A stretch of DNA of 64,000 nucleotides. It comes from Ottelia alismoides. Its lineage: Eukaryota > Streptophyta > Magnoliopsida > Alismatales > Hydrocharitaceae. This document shows, piece after piece, positions 1-10,964 of the stretch; position 1 is the first letter of the stretch, and every line of letters starts with the position of its first letter. The stretch covers positions 248,001 through 312,000 of the forward strand of contig JAZKJV010009631.1 of the NCBI GenBank assembly GCA_037367405.1, given 5' to 3'. The notes under the pieces are model-generated. The model was given only the letters and a program-made list of their open reading frames with translations, ran no database searches and was not told the DNA's origin. The position numbers and the translations under genes were made by a program.

Positions 1-1692
1 AGAAAACTAAGTAAAGTAGAATGATTATGATTTTTAAACTTATCTTTACAAAATCAAAGTGTAGAGCTCGGTTAAGACCTTTAGATATTAATGAGTTTGG
101 AACTGTTTCAAGGTTAGGACTTACGACTCAACATCCTTTAGATTCCATGCTCCTTTATCACGTTCAATCCAATATCCTAGTCAGAACCGTCTTTTAAGAC
201 GTATACTTTTATGACTTTGAAATGACAGATACCAAGTGTGTGAATTGTGTTAGATCTTCTCAGATAATAAATTGACCCAATTATCTCCTCCTCTGGTAAC
301 TCGTCCTAAGAGAGATGGATATTTCCTTCTAAGTTTAGGTACGTGCTAGTGCACAATGAATTAGGGAGAAGTTGGAAGACAGAGGAAATAAGTGAAAATG
401 GACCAGTGCAGTCGCATTTCCTTGCAAAGGTTGGTCAGTGTAACCAAGTCTTCACCAAGAATCATGCCTTTTCTGAATCTCAATATTTTTGGAATTTTTG
501 GTGTAGGTTTCTTTTTGGTATTTCTTTATTTAGAATTGTTCTACATTCATGTTTGCTATGACAGATATAGAATCTTTTGTTCCACCCATGTTTTGGGGTC
601 TTAGAGAAATTATGGTAGCAGACCATGCCTCATCTAAAGCTTTATTTCAATTCAAACTCCAGTCGTTAGATGTCCATGCTACTAGAGAAATAGTTGGTTG
701 AAGTACTGATTTCGGCAATCCCCAAGAATGATACCTAAGCCACCCTTGATGAAGCGGACTAGTATCGTCCAGACTAGACTCCCAGATCTTTCAACAACCC
801 ATCTTGGCCGAGCTAATTGTTGAGTGAGAGGTTTCAAGTCAAACCACTGTCCCAAAAATCATACAGATGAAATGAAGGGTTCTATTTAGTCACATTGTTG
901 ACTCATGAACTCAGTCTCACAGAACCTAAAGAATTAAGTCAAGTGACCTGAAGAGTCTTAACTCTAGTCCTTAACAGGTTCCTCTAAAATTAGGTAGATT
1001 AAGGTCTAGACCAAGCTCCAATCTTTGGATTTTATTCAGACTTATTCAATTGTCAAATCATTCTGAAAAATGCGATTGCATATGCAAAGAAATATTTTTG
1101 TAAAGACATTTTCTGATTTTGAATTTTTTACTGTTTTTTCAAAATGTTTTGCAAATTTTTTGGGTATTTTTTAAAAAACAGTTTTCAGATTATTAAGTTT
1201 TTTGGATTTTTGCAAATTTTATGGGTTTTGGACTTTTTCAACATTTTATTAATTTTTTAATAAAGGTTAGTGGGTGATGTATGTACAAAAATTTGCGTGA
1301 GAGTACATGCATATTTACAAGAATTGGATATAGTAGGAATTTATAAAAAAAATTGTTAGTTGTTATTCATAGGTTTTATATATATGGTATATATATAGAA
1401 TTTTATTTACTAGAATTATATACAAAGTTTTCAAAATAATTTTTAAAATATTTTTACAATCATTTTGAAAACTTTATTTTGTAAATAGTTTTAATAAACA
1501 TTTTTGCAAAATATTTTACAAAGTTTAAAACATTTTGCAAAGATTTTTCAATGATATAAATAGATTTTTCAAAGTATTTTTGCAGTCATTTTCCAAATCA
1601 TTTTGCAAATTTTAAACCAATTTATTTAATATATATTTACAACGAATTTATGTGTATGTTAATTCTATAACCTTGCTCGTTGTTTTTTTACA
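1..1692 (-). other. 3' untranslated region of Athila-like element A
   Basis: No credible coding sequence. Read on the minus strand, this follows the integrase relic and matches the 3' untranslated regions of F (33746-36321), B (13500-14495 plus 17456-17683 and 40155-41168) and E (60552-62086). Shared landmarks are a conserved block near 1703-1756, a C-run with a TACTTAG arm at 1756-1775, an AT-rich tract rich in TTTTGAAAA-like words (about 1080-1650), and the motif AAAGAATTAAGTC near 925. By alignment with E, base 1 lies within roughly 100 bases of the polypurine tract, so the 3' LTR of A should start just outside the window. Confidence 0.75.
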
Positions 1693-2027
1693 AGCTATAT
1701 TATTAAAGTTACAAAAGTACGAGTTATGTCTAAAGTATATACAAAATATATACGGCCCCCCCCATACTTAGAATGACTTAGCTCCATGGGAAAATGGCAA
1801 GGCTTGCCATAAACAAGGCAGTAAGGAGGCATGCCAAATGGGGACTTGTGAGCGGTCCGGTAAACCCAAAGAACTGAGTTAAGCAACTAAGACCAGTTCT
1901 TATGATCAGGATGTACAAGTTTTCGCAATATCGATTTGATCTCACTATTTGAACACTCAGCCAAGCCATTAGTTTGCGGGTTGTATGGAGAAGCTACACA
2001 GATATCTATGTCGTACTCCTTGGTCAA
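1693..2027 (-). pseudogene. Integrase C-terminal half, element A (relic)
   Basis: This is a broken piece of a Ty3/gypsy integrase, the enzyme that inserts retroelement cDNA into the chromosome. Minus-strand frames show the end of the catalytic core with PQTNGLAE and SNSEIK, carrying the Glu of the D,D-35-E triad, and then the post-core segment with SVLWVYRTAHKSP and YGKPCHFPMEL, which matches the corresponding part of element F's integrase. The reading frame is broken between the two parts. The 5' half of the same gene lies beyond the C1 insertion at 4645-5235, and amino acid alignment with F runs straight across the insertion. Nonfunctional. Confidence 0.85.
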
Positions 2028-2032
2028 CTTCT
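2028..2032. repeat. Target site duplication, left of C1 (CTTCT)
   Basis: It pairs with CATCT at 4640-4644, one mismatch. The site was chosen because joining the flanks here restores the protein alignment of the element A integrase. Confidence 0.55.
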
Positions 2033-4062
2033 TATTGGACATGCGAGCCCACGGCGAGCCATAATGCAATAAATGTTATTGCGAATATCATTTGCTGATT
2101 TGAAATGAAGAATAAATAATTTGCATAATAGATCCCTTAGTACAATTAGGGTTATGTACCATGACCATCTTAATGATCATACATCTATTGATTCAGTTAT
2201 TGAATCATAGAGGCTAGTGCTTGGATGAATATCTAAAGAGTTAGATTGAGGACTCATCAAGCATTGTCAAATGATTGTTGAGAGATGATCTCCTGCCTAA
2301 GTAGGAGATGGCAATCCTTTCTCATTTAGGATGATATCTGACCGACCTCTTGATGCAGGTCCTCTGCATAGGAATACAGATTCGGAGGTGTCAGATTACT
2401 TAGGTTAAAGAGATGACTTAACGAGATCGAGATAACCAAAGTCTTATAACGTAAGCTGTCATGATATATGCACGCATCCTCTGACCGGAGACAGATGTGT
2501 TACTATATGTCTGAGTATGTACATTTGACAGACCAATAGGTTGATGACCTAATCAAGGTCTATACACTGGCGCACTGGTGTACATATATGGGCATATGAG
2601 TAATACGATCTCTCAAAGGGATCATACAGGTTCATTACTGAACCGGAAGACATGATCCCACTCATGAGATATTGGGAAGAATCAAATTCCGTGCACGGTC
2701 GTCTCGCTTTGGAAGCTTGACTGAATTTGTATGTTTGATATATGCTTTTGGAAAGTATTTGATCAACACCTGGGTATGATATATGCTTTTGGAAAGTATA
2801 TGACTGATACCAACTCCCAATGATCGAATGAGAAACTTAATGATAAATCCCTGAAGTAGACAGTGTAAAATTGATCTTATACTTCGGGTTTATTCTGAGT
2901 CTTCCAGTATGCAGGATGGACAGGTATTGGGAATACCTGAGGGTGATGTGATCATAAACGGTTGTATAACCATGACGCTTCCATTCCTAGAGAGTGATGA
3001 AACGGGTCTGGATTTTAGTGACTCCTCTCAGTAGAGAAGTAATCTGATCTTAGTCAAAATGTTGGACATTGATCTGAATGTGATTCAGATTCAATGAGAA
3101 GATTAGATTTGTGGTCTTGATTTAATCAAGCATCTATGGGAGGCCCGAGATCTGGATTTGAGATGTGATCTCAATATCCAAGTCACTATACATGGAACAA
3201 TACAATTGCCCTATCCTTATCTCCAAGTATCTGCGGAGAAGCGCATTATCCTTGAAAGAGTTCAGGATAATTTCATTGTTGATATAAGTATCCGAGCATT
3301 GAGAAAATGGATAATTAAATGTGATTTAATTGTCATGAGTAATAAGAATTTGATTCATATTATAAAGAGAGTTATCTAAGATAATTAAATGTGATTTAAT
3401 TATCAAATATGTAAATAATGTGAATGTGATTCATATTATTTGGGCACATGAGAATAGAGATCCAAAATGATTAAATGTGATTTAATTATCATGGATATTG
3501 AATAATGTGGATAGCACTATCCATATTAATCATATATACTATAAATGTGATTTATAATATATAAGAGAGAGCTATTTGTAATTTACATTTATTAATTAAA
3601 TGTCAATGTGAATTGGATTCACATTGGACATTAAATTGAAAATGTAATTTACATTTTATTTTGGGTTGTGAATGTGATTCACAATTTTCCAATGGTAAGA
3701 TTGCAATATTCACAAAATAATTATGATTTATTTTTGTTGAATAAATTACAACAAGTGTTGTTGGAGATCTTGGTGATTTCCATGGAATAATGTAATCTCA
3801 TGAGATCTCATGAGATTACATAAGATTTCCACTAAATCCCATATTATGGAAGGAGGCAATCTTCATTCCATAAATCTCCATACTTGATTGATTTAATTTG
3901 GTAATTGAATATATTGATTTATCAATATATAGTTAATCTAAATTAAATTAGTTGTTGTTGGTTTTTACCAACACAAATCTTAGCCATTAAAAGAAACACA
4001 AATCAATGAGAGCCATTGGATTTGTGTTGCCCATGGATTGAGATCCATGGATCCCAAAATAT

Positions 4063-4070
4063 TATAAAAG
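4063..4070 (+). promoter_or_regulatory. TATA box of copia LTR C1
   Basis: TATAAAAG stands about 2.03 kb into the LTR. It is followed 30-60 bases on by a CT-rich stretch, the usual plant copia promoter layout. The transcription start would fall near 4095-4105. Confidence 0.6.
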
Positions 4071-4111
4071 GAGAGGCACCCCTTTGCTCTTCTTTACACA
4101 ATGAGAACATA

Positions 4112-4156
4112 AGTCTCTCTCTCTCTCTACATGCCTACTCTCTCTCTCTCTCCCTC
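4112..4156 (+). repeat. CT microsatellite in C1
   Basis: Two runs of (TC)n separated by ACATGCCTAC, downstream of the TATA box and so probably in the transcribed R/U5 part of the LTR. Confidence 0.8.
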
Positions 4157-4639
4157 ACATATGGTCGTCCACCATGGATGCCCTAGAGGGAGTCTCCATC
4201 GTCGCAGCATCGTCATTATGTTGCCCGATCATTTGCTCATGGATCTCCATCTCCTTCGGTGCACCTTGCTTGTGAAGAAGATGTCGGATCTTGTGTGTTG
4301 AGATCAGAAGATCCGCCGCTTGGATCATCAACATGGATTGCGAGAAGCACGTGTTTCATCAACACACTCGTAAGTGTCCCTCCGTCGGATCGGACTTGAG
4401 ACAGGAGGTCTCTTCGTTTAGAGACTCGATCGCAACCACACTTCAAATGTAATCCTATTACTTGTTTGTGGTTTAGATGAAACAATTCGAGAAGTGTTCT
4501 TGGATCATGTGGTTTTGTCACATGAAAAAATTTTAATTTCTGCTGCATAGAACAACTAGTCCGACTAGTCGTTCCTCGTCGTATTCGATACAATGCTCAC
4601 GCTTCCGTGATTCGCTTGAGGATTATCCCATATCCTTCA

Positions 4640-4644
4640 CATCT
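4640..4644. repeat. Target site duplication, right of C1 (CATCT)
   Basis: Partner of 2028-2032 with one mismatch. Confidence 0.55.
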
Positions 4645-5235
4645 TGACCTCTTTGTTTATGAAGTGTCTTCACCAATCTCATATCAGTGTCTTTAGAATC
4701 ATGAAATGTGCAATGATATTTTCTTTGAGGTATTGACATACGGTGCGACTGTCGGCAGCTTAAGTAGAGATAGTCTCCACACATCGACTGACATAATGAA
4801 CAGCCAGCAAGATGTACTCATAGCCATGAGGCCCATGAAATCGATCCCCCATGCATCAAAGACATCTGAAATTTGAATATACTTGAGTGACATGGTGTCT
4901 CGAGAACTGACGGTGCAACCCATCTTCTGACAGTCAGTACATCCTTTGACATAATCAGTAGCATCTTTGAAAAGAGTCAGTCACCAGAGGTTGCATAGAA
5001 GAACTTTTGTTGTTGATTTCTTTATAGAATGGTGTCCACCAGATTTTATCTTGTAACAGTGGTTCAGAACACTCATATGCTCCTCCTCAGGAATGCATCT
5101 TTTCCAGATGCAATTTGCACCTTCCCGAAACAAGTAAGGATCCTCCCACAAGTAGGAATGGATATGAACAAAAATTTATCCACTTTCAACTTGGGCAAAT
5201 CTCACGATACTTCCTTGGAGACAAGATAGTTGACG
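4645..5235 (-). pseudogene. Integrase N-terminal half, element A (relic)
   Basis: The minus strand shows the zinc-binding region (a GGHHS-like word near 5025, then CTDCQKMG near 4930) followed by the start of the catalytic core, [10 protein letters not shown], with the first catalytic Asp. The second catalytic segment is recognisable but damaged near 4690, where a stop precedes the Asp and the glycines are changed. Several stops and frame changes are present. The gene continues left of C1 at 1693-2027. It matches the same order and motifs in element F (28700-29322). Nonfunctional. Confidence 0.85.
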
Positions 5236-5748
5236 ATATTGTCATACTAGGGGAGTGAGGTGACTGAAGTATAGCTTCATCTGGGAAGGTATCTGTGATA
5301 GGGATAAGATCCTACTCAGGGGCCTCAATTTCTGTTAATCTGGAAAGACGGTCTGCCACTACATTTTTAATTCCAAGTTTATCAAGTATCTCAAGGTCAA
5401 ACTCCTAGAGTAGAATGATCCAACAAAGTAACCATTACTTTGAATCCTTCTTACTTTTTATGTACGGGATGGTAGAGTGGTCCATGTATACACTTCAGAG
5501 CCAAGAAGATGTGACCTGAATTTTTCCAAAACAAATACTACGACAAGAAGCTATTTTTCTGTCATTGTGTAGTTCCTCTTGGCATCATCTAGAGTTCTGC
5601 TAGCGTAGTGAATCGCAAATATCCATCCATCTTATCATTATCCCAACGTAGCCCCAATAGCATAATCTGAAGCATCCATCATGATCTGGAAGGGAAGAGA
5701 TCAATCCGATGGTTGTAGGACAGGAGCAAGGGTAATTATTTCTTTCAA
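5236..5748 (-). pseudogene. RNase H domain, element A (relic)
   Basis: RNase H degrades the RNA strand of the RNA-DNA hybrid during reverse transcription. The minus strand shows LQPSD then SLPFQIMMDASDYAIGA with the first catalytic Asp, and further on words equivalent to F's [13 protein letters not shown] and [10 protein letters not shown], spread over frames and broken by stops. It lies between the RT end and the integrase as in F. Its far end, about 5236-5257, is the source-like partner of a 22-bp identity at 6980-7001 in element B. Confidence 0.8.
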
Positions 5749-5941
5749 CTACAAAAAGGTATGGAACACTCTACCATCAATAATGAATTCTTGGTCCTTT
5801 CCTAAAATCTCAATCAATGGTCGGGAAATCTTACTGAAATCCTTGATAAATCTTCGGTAAAAATCGACATGCCCAAAAATGACTGGATTTGTTTCCACAA
5901 CGAAGTGGCTCAAGTTAGAGATAACTTCCACCTTGGCAGGG
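5749..5941 (-). pseudogene. Reverse transcriptase C-terminal end, element A (relic)
   Basis: A minus-strand open stretch of about 60 codons. It starts VDPAKVEVISNL and runs through GHVDFYRRFIKDFSKISRPL, the typical thumb/connection end of Athila-type RT; F has [20 protein letters not shown] at 27961-28016. The rest of the RT is at 44644-45300, about 38.7 kb away. Element B is inserted at the codons for GIE(V/I)D, a break clean enough that the two halves read on into each other. Confidence 0.9.
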
Positions 5942-5946
5942 TCGAC
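5942..5946. repeat. Target site duplication, left of element B (TCGAC)
   Basis: It pairs with TCGAT at 44639-44643, one transition. Both copies fall on the same codons of the element A RT. Confidence 0.75.
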
Positions 5947-6755
5947 TAATGAATATGTGATTCATCACTCTAAAAGTTGAAAATAGAGCTTCGTTCCCAA
6001 GTAGTTAACTGCATTTCACCATTTATTCTGCATTATTCTCATTAATGCATTGGAATTAAGATCCACATTTTAGCATGCATAGTTGCATTAAATAAGAAGT
6101 CAAATTCCCTTGTAAATATCACATGTATTATACCATATTTCCCTATATTTGTATTTATTTTTCACTAACTCAGGATTGAATAAAGTCAACTCTTACCAAA
6201 AAAACACTAAGTTGTAAAATTGACCAATAAAAACCAGACCCTACTTTGAGACTACATACCTTTAAATATGAATATCTCTCTTATACAGTCTCATATGGAC
6301 CCTTATTCATTTTTGAAGTAATGTATATTCAATTACCTTCAAAAAAAGATCAAATTCAAGAATCAGAGTTCATATGTGAAACTTGGTTTTGGACCACTCA
6401 TTGTATATTGTACTTATGTCCCTTTATTTTATTCATTTTATCTTTTTATTTTCTTAAATACTAAAAAATAAATTAAATTGTAAATATTTATTTTATATTT
6501 GTTGGATTTTTATTTTGATTTTTTATCTTATTTAAAAATGACAAAAATTTGCATAACACAAAAATGCGGTATTTTATATCTATAGGATACCACCAAAAAT
6601 ATTTTTTGTATAGATGATTTATTTTGATTTTGTATTCTTCACAAAAGTTGTAGATCTCGTCGAGATGAGAAACTTTCATGTTGACTACTTTAAATTTTAC
6701 CCATTTTGCTATATATTTTTTATTTTTCATTACATTTAATTTTTTATTTTTATAG

Positions 6756-7001
6756 GAGCGGCATGTTGTTGTTGTTATTGTGGGAAAAGGCTTTGTTGTT
6801 GTTGTTGTGGGAAAAGGCTTTGTTGTTGTTGTTTCTTATTGTGGGAAAAGGCTTTGTTGTTGGTGTTTGTTGTTGTTGTTGTTGTTGTTGTATAGGAGCG
6901 ACATGTGGCTGCTCCTGAGCCACCATGTGTCACTCCTATACAACAACAACAAACACCAACAACAAAGCCTTTTCCCACAATATTGTCATACTAGGGGAGT
7001 G
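6756..7001 (+). repeat. GTT-repeat and palindrome expansion in B 5' LTR
   Basis: Three copies of GTGGGAAAAGGCTTTGTTGTT begin at 6780, 6807 and 6841. The last lies in a palindrome of about 146 bp (6837-6982), whose right arm is the reverse complement of the left arm apart from about 12 extra bases of (TTG)n. The loop holds the GGAGCGACATGTGGC-like sequence present once at the same place in the 3' LTR (about 42020). It ends in a 22-bp match to element A (6980-7001 equals 5236-5257). The whole expansion is absent from the 3' LTR. Confidence 0.85.
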
Positions 7002-7009
7002 TTGTTTTC

Positions 7010-7215
7010 TATTTATTTTATTTTTTAATTTATTTTATTTATTTATTTATTTATTTATTTTATATCTTTATTGTTTTAATTTGTTTATTTTTATTTATTT
7101 ATTTTACTTTATTTATTTAATTATTTATTATTAACTTATTTTTATTTTTTATTATTTTATTTATTATTTATTTATAATATTTTTATTTTTATTTTATTTT
7201 TTTTATTTTTGCCAC
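7010..7215 (+). repeat. AT-rich simple repeat (TTTA/ATTT)
   Basis: About 200 bases of nearly pure A/T built of TTTA and ATTT units. A similar tract stands at the same place in the 3' LTR (about 42065-42265). Confidence 0.85.
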
Positions 7216-8418
7216 GTGGTCGTTCCCCCGCGGGCCACGTGCCCTCCTTCCTCCTCCTATGCAACCCACTCCTCTAACCCTCCGCCTCACGCAGCACGCA
7301 GTAACTGCCCCTTCGGTAGACCCAGCATTGTGTGCACCTCAACTCGCGCCAGCCGCACTTGTCTCTCTACCTCACCCTCACGCTCGTGCGACTTGCGCAT
7401 CTCCTATACACGACCTGTAATTGCATGCCACCTCCTCTCTCTCTCATGTCAATCGCTCCGCCCTTCGTGGTGGATATGCAACCTCCCGGTGCCCTTTCCT
7501 TTCGCGTCTTATAGCAACTAACGCACTCACCCACGACCCCACCTCCCACGAACTCAAATTCGGCCTCTTCGCCAACGGCTGCTCAAAATCCATCACTGCC
7601 CCTCCTTGCATCACATCTGCCAACACAAGGAGGGAGAGAGAGGGAGCCTCACCGGCCTCCTAACCTCGTCGGTAATAGTGATGAGCATTTGGTCGTCAGC
7701 GACAACGGTTCTTCTTCATCCTTGACGTGATCTGTGGAACCAAACCACGTTCCAGCAGCTCCTCTAGAGCAGCTTAAGCCTCTCGACTCCCTTCATCATA
7801 GTTGATCGAGGTAGAGACCAACAGGAGCATCAAGCTCCATCTAAACTTTCTAGCGAAGAGCACCCTTCAGGTAAACTCATTTTTCCCATTTCTCCTTCTT
7901 CTTCCTCTGCTCCATCTTCGTCTTCCTTCCCTTCTGTCGATAAATACCTCCAAATTTTGACGTCAACATATCCATGTGCCTATGCCTTGAGGCATACACC
8001 ATCGGCACCCATCTCTGCTTCCTTCTTCGCATCGCCGAGCGGCCCTAAATCCATGAGCCCCTGCTCTTAGCCCGTCAACCACCCTCCTCCCACACGAGTC
8101 ACCCAACTACCTCAATCTACGTGCACTCTCCCGCAGTGATCCACGACTCACCCCCATGTTTGGCCCAAATGCTACTCCTGACGTGGACGCGTATTGCCGC
8201 TTCCCACTGCAGGCGAGCCTGACCTCTACATCTCCCCTTGAGCCATGCACCTCTCTGTCGTCTTGGATTCCATGTTCCTCCGACCGACGGTGGTGCCTCC
8301 CGCTCCACTCGACTTGCTCCAGTCGCACCCCTCTTGGTCCATCTCGCTCTGCCCACCTGCAGTCGCAACATCTCTGGGTCGCACACTGTCCTTATCCCCC
8401 CTACACATGCACGACAGG

Positions 8419-8618
8419 GAGCGGGTCCTTTGCTGTCCAGCAGGGACCTGCTATAAGGGGGGAGGGTGTCCGGGCCGCTCAATCAAGATCGAGCGGTTCG
8501 CACGGTAAGGGCCTACAAAACCCATGATTTCGTGCGAACCGCTCGATCTTGATCGAACGGCCCGGGCACCCTCCCCCTTTACAGCAGATCCCTGCCGGCC
8601 AACAGAGGATCCGTGCTC
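8419..8618. mobile_element. Foldback MITE-like insertion, possibly Mutator type
   Basis: A 200-bp unit whose two arms of about 85 bases are near-complete reverse complements around a loop of about 28 bases. The arms share words such as CGATCTTGATCGA and its complement, and GGGAGGGTG against CACCCTCCC. Its ends are GAGCGGGTCC and the complement of GAGCACGGATCC. The flanks TGCACGACAGG (8408-8418) and TGCATGACATG (8619-8629) look like a 9-11 bp target duplication. The matching place in the 3' LTR of B (about 43456-43480) is empty. Duplication length suggests a Mutator-like MITE; no transposase is present. Confidence 0.65.
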
Positions 8619-9795
8619 TGCATGACATGTAAGGGCGGGAAAATTTGCAGTACGGACCCTGTATCCTCCTAGATTCGTGTAGTGCCACCTCCAACAGGAG
8701 CTTCACGTGCATGGCATGCATGCGAGGGGAAATATGCATCAGACTGCCACAGATAAACTAATTGTAAAGAAGCCCTATTAACCTAGTGTCACGTGAGGAG
8801 CAGTAGCAACCTTGTCAAAATTACGTACTTTCCCCGCAGGTTCTTGTAATTAAAGAAGCAAGTTTTGCGTTATTTCTTTTCATTTATTTTAAGTTTGTAT
8901 TGTATTTAGATCCATGCATTTAACTTGTAATTTGAACATCATTTTCGTATATTATTTTGATTCTAAAAATTGTGCATTATAGAATAACTTATGCTCTATC
9001 ACTTGGACAATGATTATATTTTGCGAGTAATGATTGATTTAATACAATTATTATTGTGAAAATTTACGCATTTTACCCATTGCATGATCTGGAATTAATA
9101 TTAAATTAATCATTGCTCCAAAAATTCTCAAAACTTTACAGTGTCTAGAATTAGTGTGATCTACTTTGTGCTCAAATTTCATGGTATTTCCATGCATATC
9201 AAGGTAAGAATAAAATATTTAGTGATTAGTGTGATTGATTTTTAATATATTTTAAACTTAGTTTTTAGGATTTAGAATTTTTCCTGGATAAATCATCATT
9301 AGATACATCTAGGATAATTTTAGTTCTTGAAAATAATTAGGTTTTCTATTTATAAAAATTAATTTGTGAAAAATCACCCTGCATGCGTCATTAATTTATA
9401 ATTAATCCATTTTGTATCTGAAAATTCTAAAAATATTGTAGAGCATTAATTTCATCATATTTCACCTTGTTGCCAAGTTTGAGGATTTGTTTACTTGATT
9501 TGATTGAAATTTGCCTTTTAATCCCTAAACTATCCTAAATTTGCATGACATTTTTATATACATAAAAAATTACAAAAAATGCTTCTCTAAAACCTAAATT
9601 CTAGATCGATCATCAATCAACTTAAGGAGGCAGTTGTCTCCTTGAGTTTGATCTTGGGCTTGCCTAAGTAAAATATAAATTGATCGCTCGCTTTAATCGA
9701 CAAGTTAAATAAGTGGTCGTTTTGATTAATCGGAATTTCCCAAATACTACAACAATTTGACAAAACTAACATAGGGTAATTTTGAGTTTGTCAAA

Positions 9796-9813
9796 TGGCA
9801 TTGTTGCCAGGGA
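9796..9813 (+). other. Primer binding site of B (tRNA-Asp type)
   Basis: TGGCATTGTTGCCAGGGA lies two bases after the LTR. It differs by four transitions from TGGCGCCGTTGCCGGGGA, the complement of the plant tRNA-Asp 3' end used by Athila elements. Confidence 0.8.
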
Positions 9814-10964
9814 GGTACGGCTTAGGTTAATGTTTAGAAAATTTACTTTTTAGGTTTTCCACCCACGTGTAGTCTGACCCCAGTTTTTCTTGTAATTATC
9901 ACTTTATTTTTTCCCTACATTTTTTTTATTTTTGATTTTATTTTATTTTATTTTGTGCCTATCTCTCTTACCACCATGTTGTTTTTGTATGAGGGACCCA
10001 ATGCGATGGAGCTATGGCTTAGGTGGTCGACCATCTCAGGAGCATTGAAGGTCGGCTTTTCTGATAAATAAGTTGATAGAAGGACGCATAAAATTAAGAT
10101 CGAGATGAGTCATGAGAGAGTGTAGAGTTTAGGATTTTATTTTTCTGCATTTATTTTATTTTATAAAAAGTGCACATTTCCAGCGGATTCCGTTTGGGAT
10201 CTCGTGTGTACACAAACACTTGGACATTATTTTTGTGGTGTGTTGAGACTTGTTTCACTCTCTGGTGAGGGTGGGGCTCGACTTGAATGGTTCGTAGGAT
10301 AGACCTACACTCACGGCTCTTAGAGCATTTTTTATTAGAAAATTATATTGTTGTGCTCGTACTATATTAGGACTACACTTCACATAACAACATGCACCTT
10401 AGATTGTTCAATTTAGTCAAACTCGATTCTAATTCTTCCCAACTAATAGAACTTTCTGCTAAGAGCGGTTTTTTCTAGCTTGCATTTCATTTAGAATAAT
10501 ATTTCAATTATCTATTTTGCATCCTACATGAAGATTGTGAGGAAGCATTGTAAGTCTCCTTAATTAGGCATACCATCATTGTTTTTCACGTGCATTGGCT
10601 TTTCTCGATTCCTCCCTTTGATTTTCTCACATAAGTATAAAAAAGGAATTGGGACTGGATGGTAGACGTGATTATTGGGCTCATTAAAGATTTTCAATGA
10701 TAACTATTTTTACAATTGTGACTGTTAAGCAAAGTTGACTTAACTAAAAAGAAATAAAATTAACCCTTATTTACGGGAGAGCATCCCCATCATTGTACGC
10801 ATTTTATATTGCTTGTTGAGAGGTGAGAACACATCCCTAAGATAGTACCCAAAACTCGCATCTAAATCTTGCATAAATGGCATCATATCTTGTGTTATTA
10901 CTTAAATAAAATCAAAAAGATAACGGCTGGATCTTTGCTTCCATCATTATGTTGAGTTGGTGAA
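9814..10964 (+). other. Leader of element B
   Basis: No gene. An untranslated leader between primer site and gag, partly matching the F leader. The clearest shared stretch is a TGAAG..GAGG..GCA(C)TGTAAGTCT segment at 10530-10560 in B and 22145-22180 in F. Confidence 0.65.
10550..10555 (+). promoter_or_regulatory. Candidate 5' splice site in B leader (GTAAGT)
   Basis: The plant donor consensus GTAAGT, at the same place in the leader as in F (22169-22174) and with conserved flanks. No acceptor has been shown. Confidence 0.3.

Larger units (their letters stand above)
2033..4639 (+). mobile_element. C1: solo LTR of a Ty1/copia element
   Basis: A 2607-bp LTR with no internal region. Its left end (TATTGGACATGCGAGCC, first TG changed to TA) matches the start of the C2 3' LTR at 56726, and its right end CCTTCA matches the C2 5' LTR end at 53988. 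It includes repeated AATTAAATGTGATTTAATT-type words (3300-3700), a TATA box and a CT-rich tract. It splits the integrase of element A and is flanked by an imperfect 5-bp duplication. A solo LTR is the normal product of recombination between the two LTRs of one element. The short frames in it are chance openings. Confidence 0.85.
5947..9793 (+). repeat. 5' LTR of element B
   Basis: 3847 bp, starting TAATGAAT (TGATGAAT in the 3' copy) and ending TTTGTCA just before the primer site. Landmarks are an AT-rich first part, a low-complexity TTTA tract (7010-7215), a C-rich, GC-rich middle (about 7215-8700) and an AT-rich end. Two insertions absent from the 3' LTR explain part of the length difference: a GTT-rich palindrome (about 6756-6982) and a foldback element (8419-8618). 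Open frames in the GC-rich part are not conserved between the two LTRs, so I do not call genes here. Confidence 0.88.

Noticed and set aside
6706..7028. Several frames with runs of Val, Leu, Cys, Asn or Gln
   Set aside because: Translations of the GTT/AAC repeat and its palindrome, not genes.
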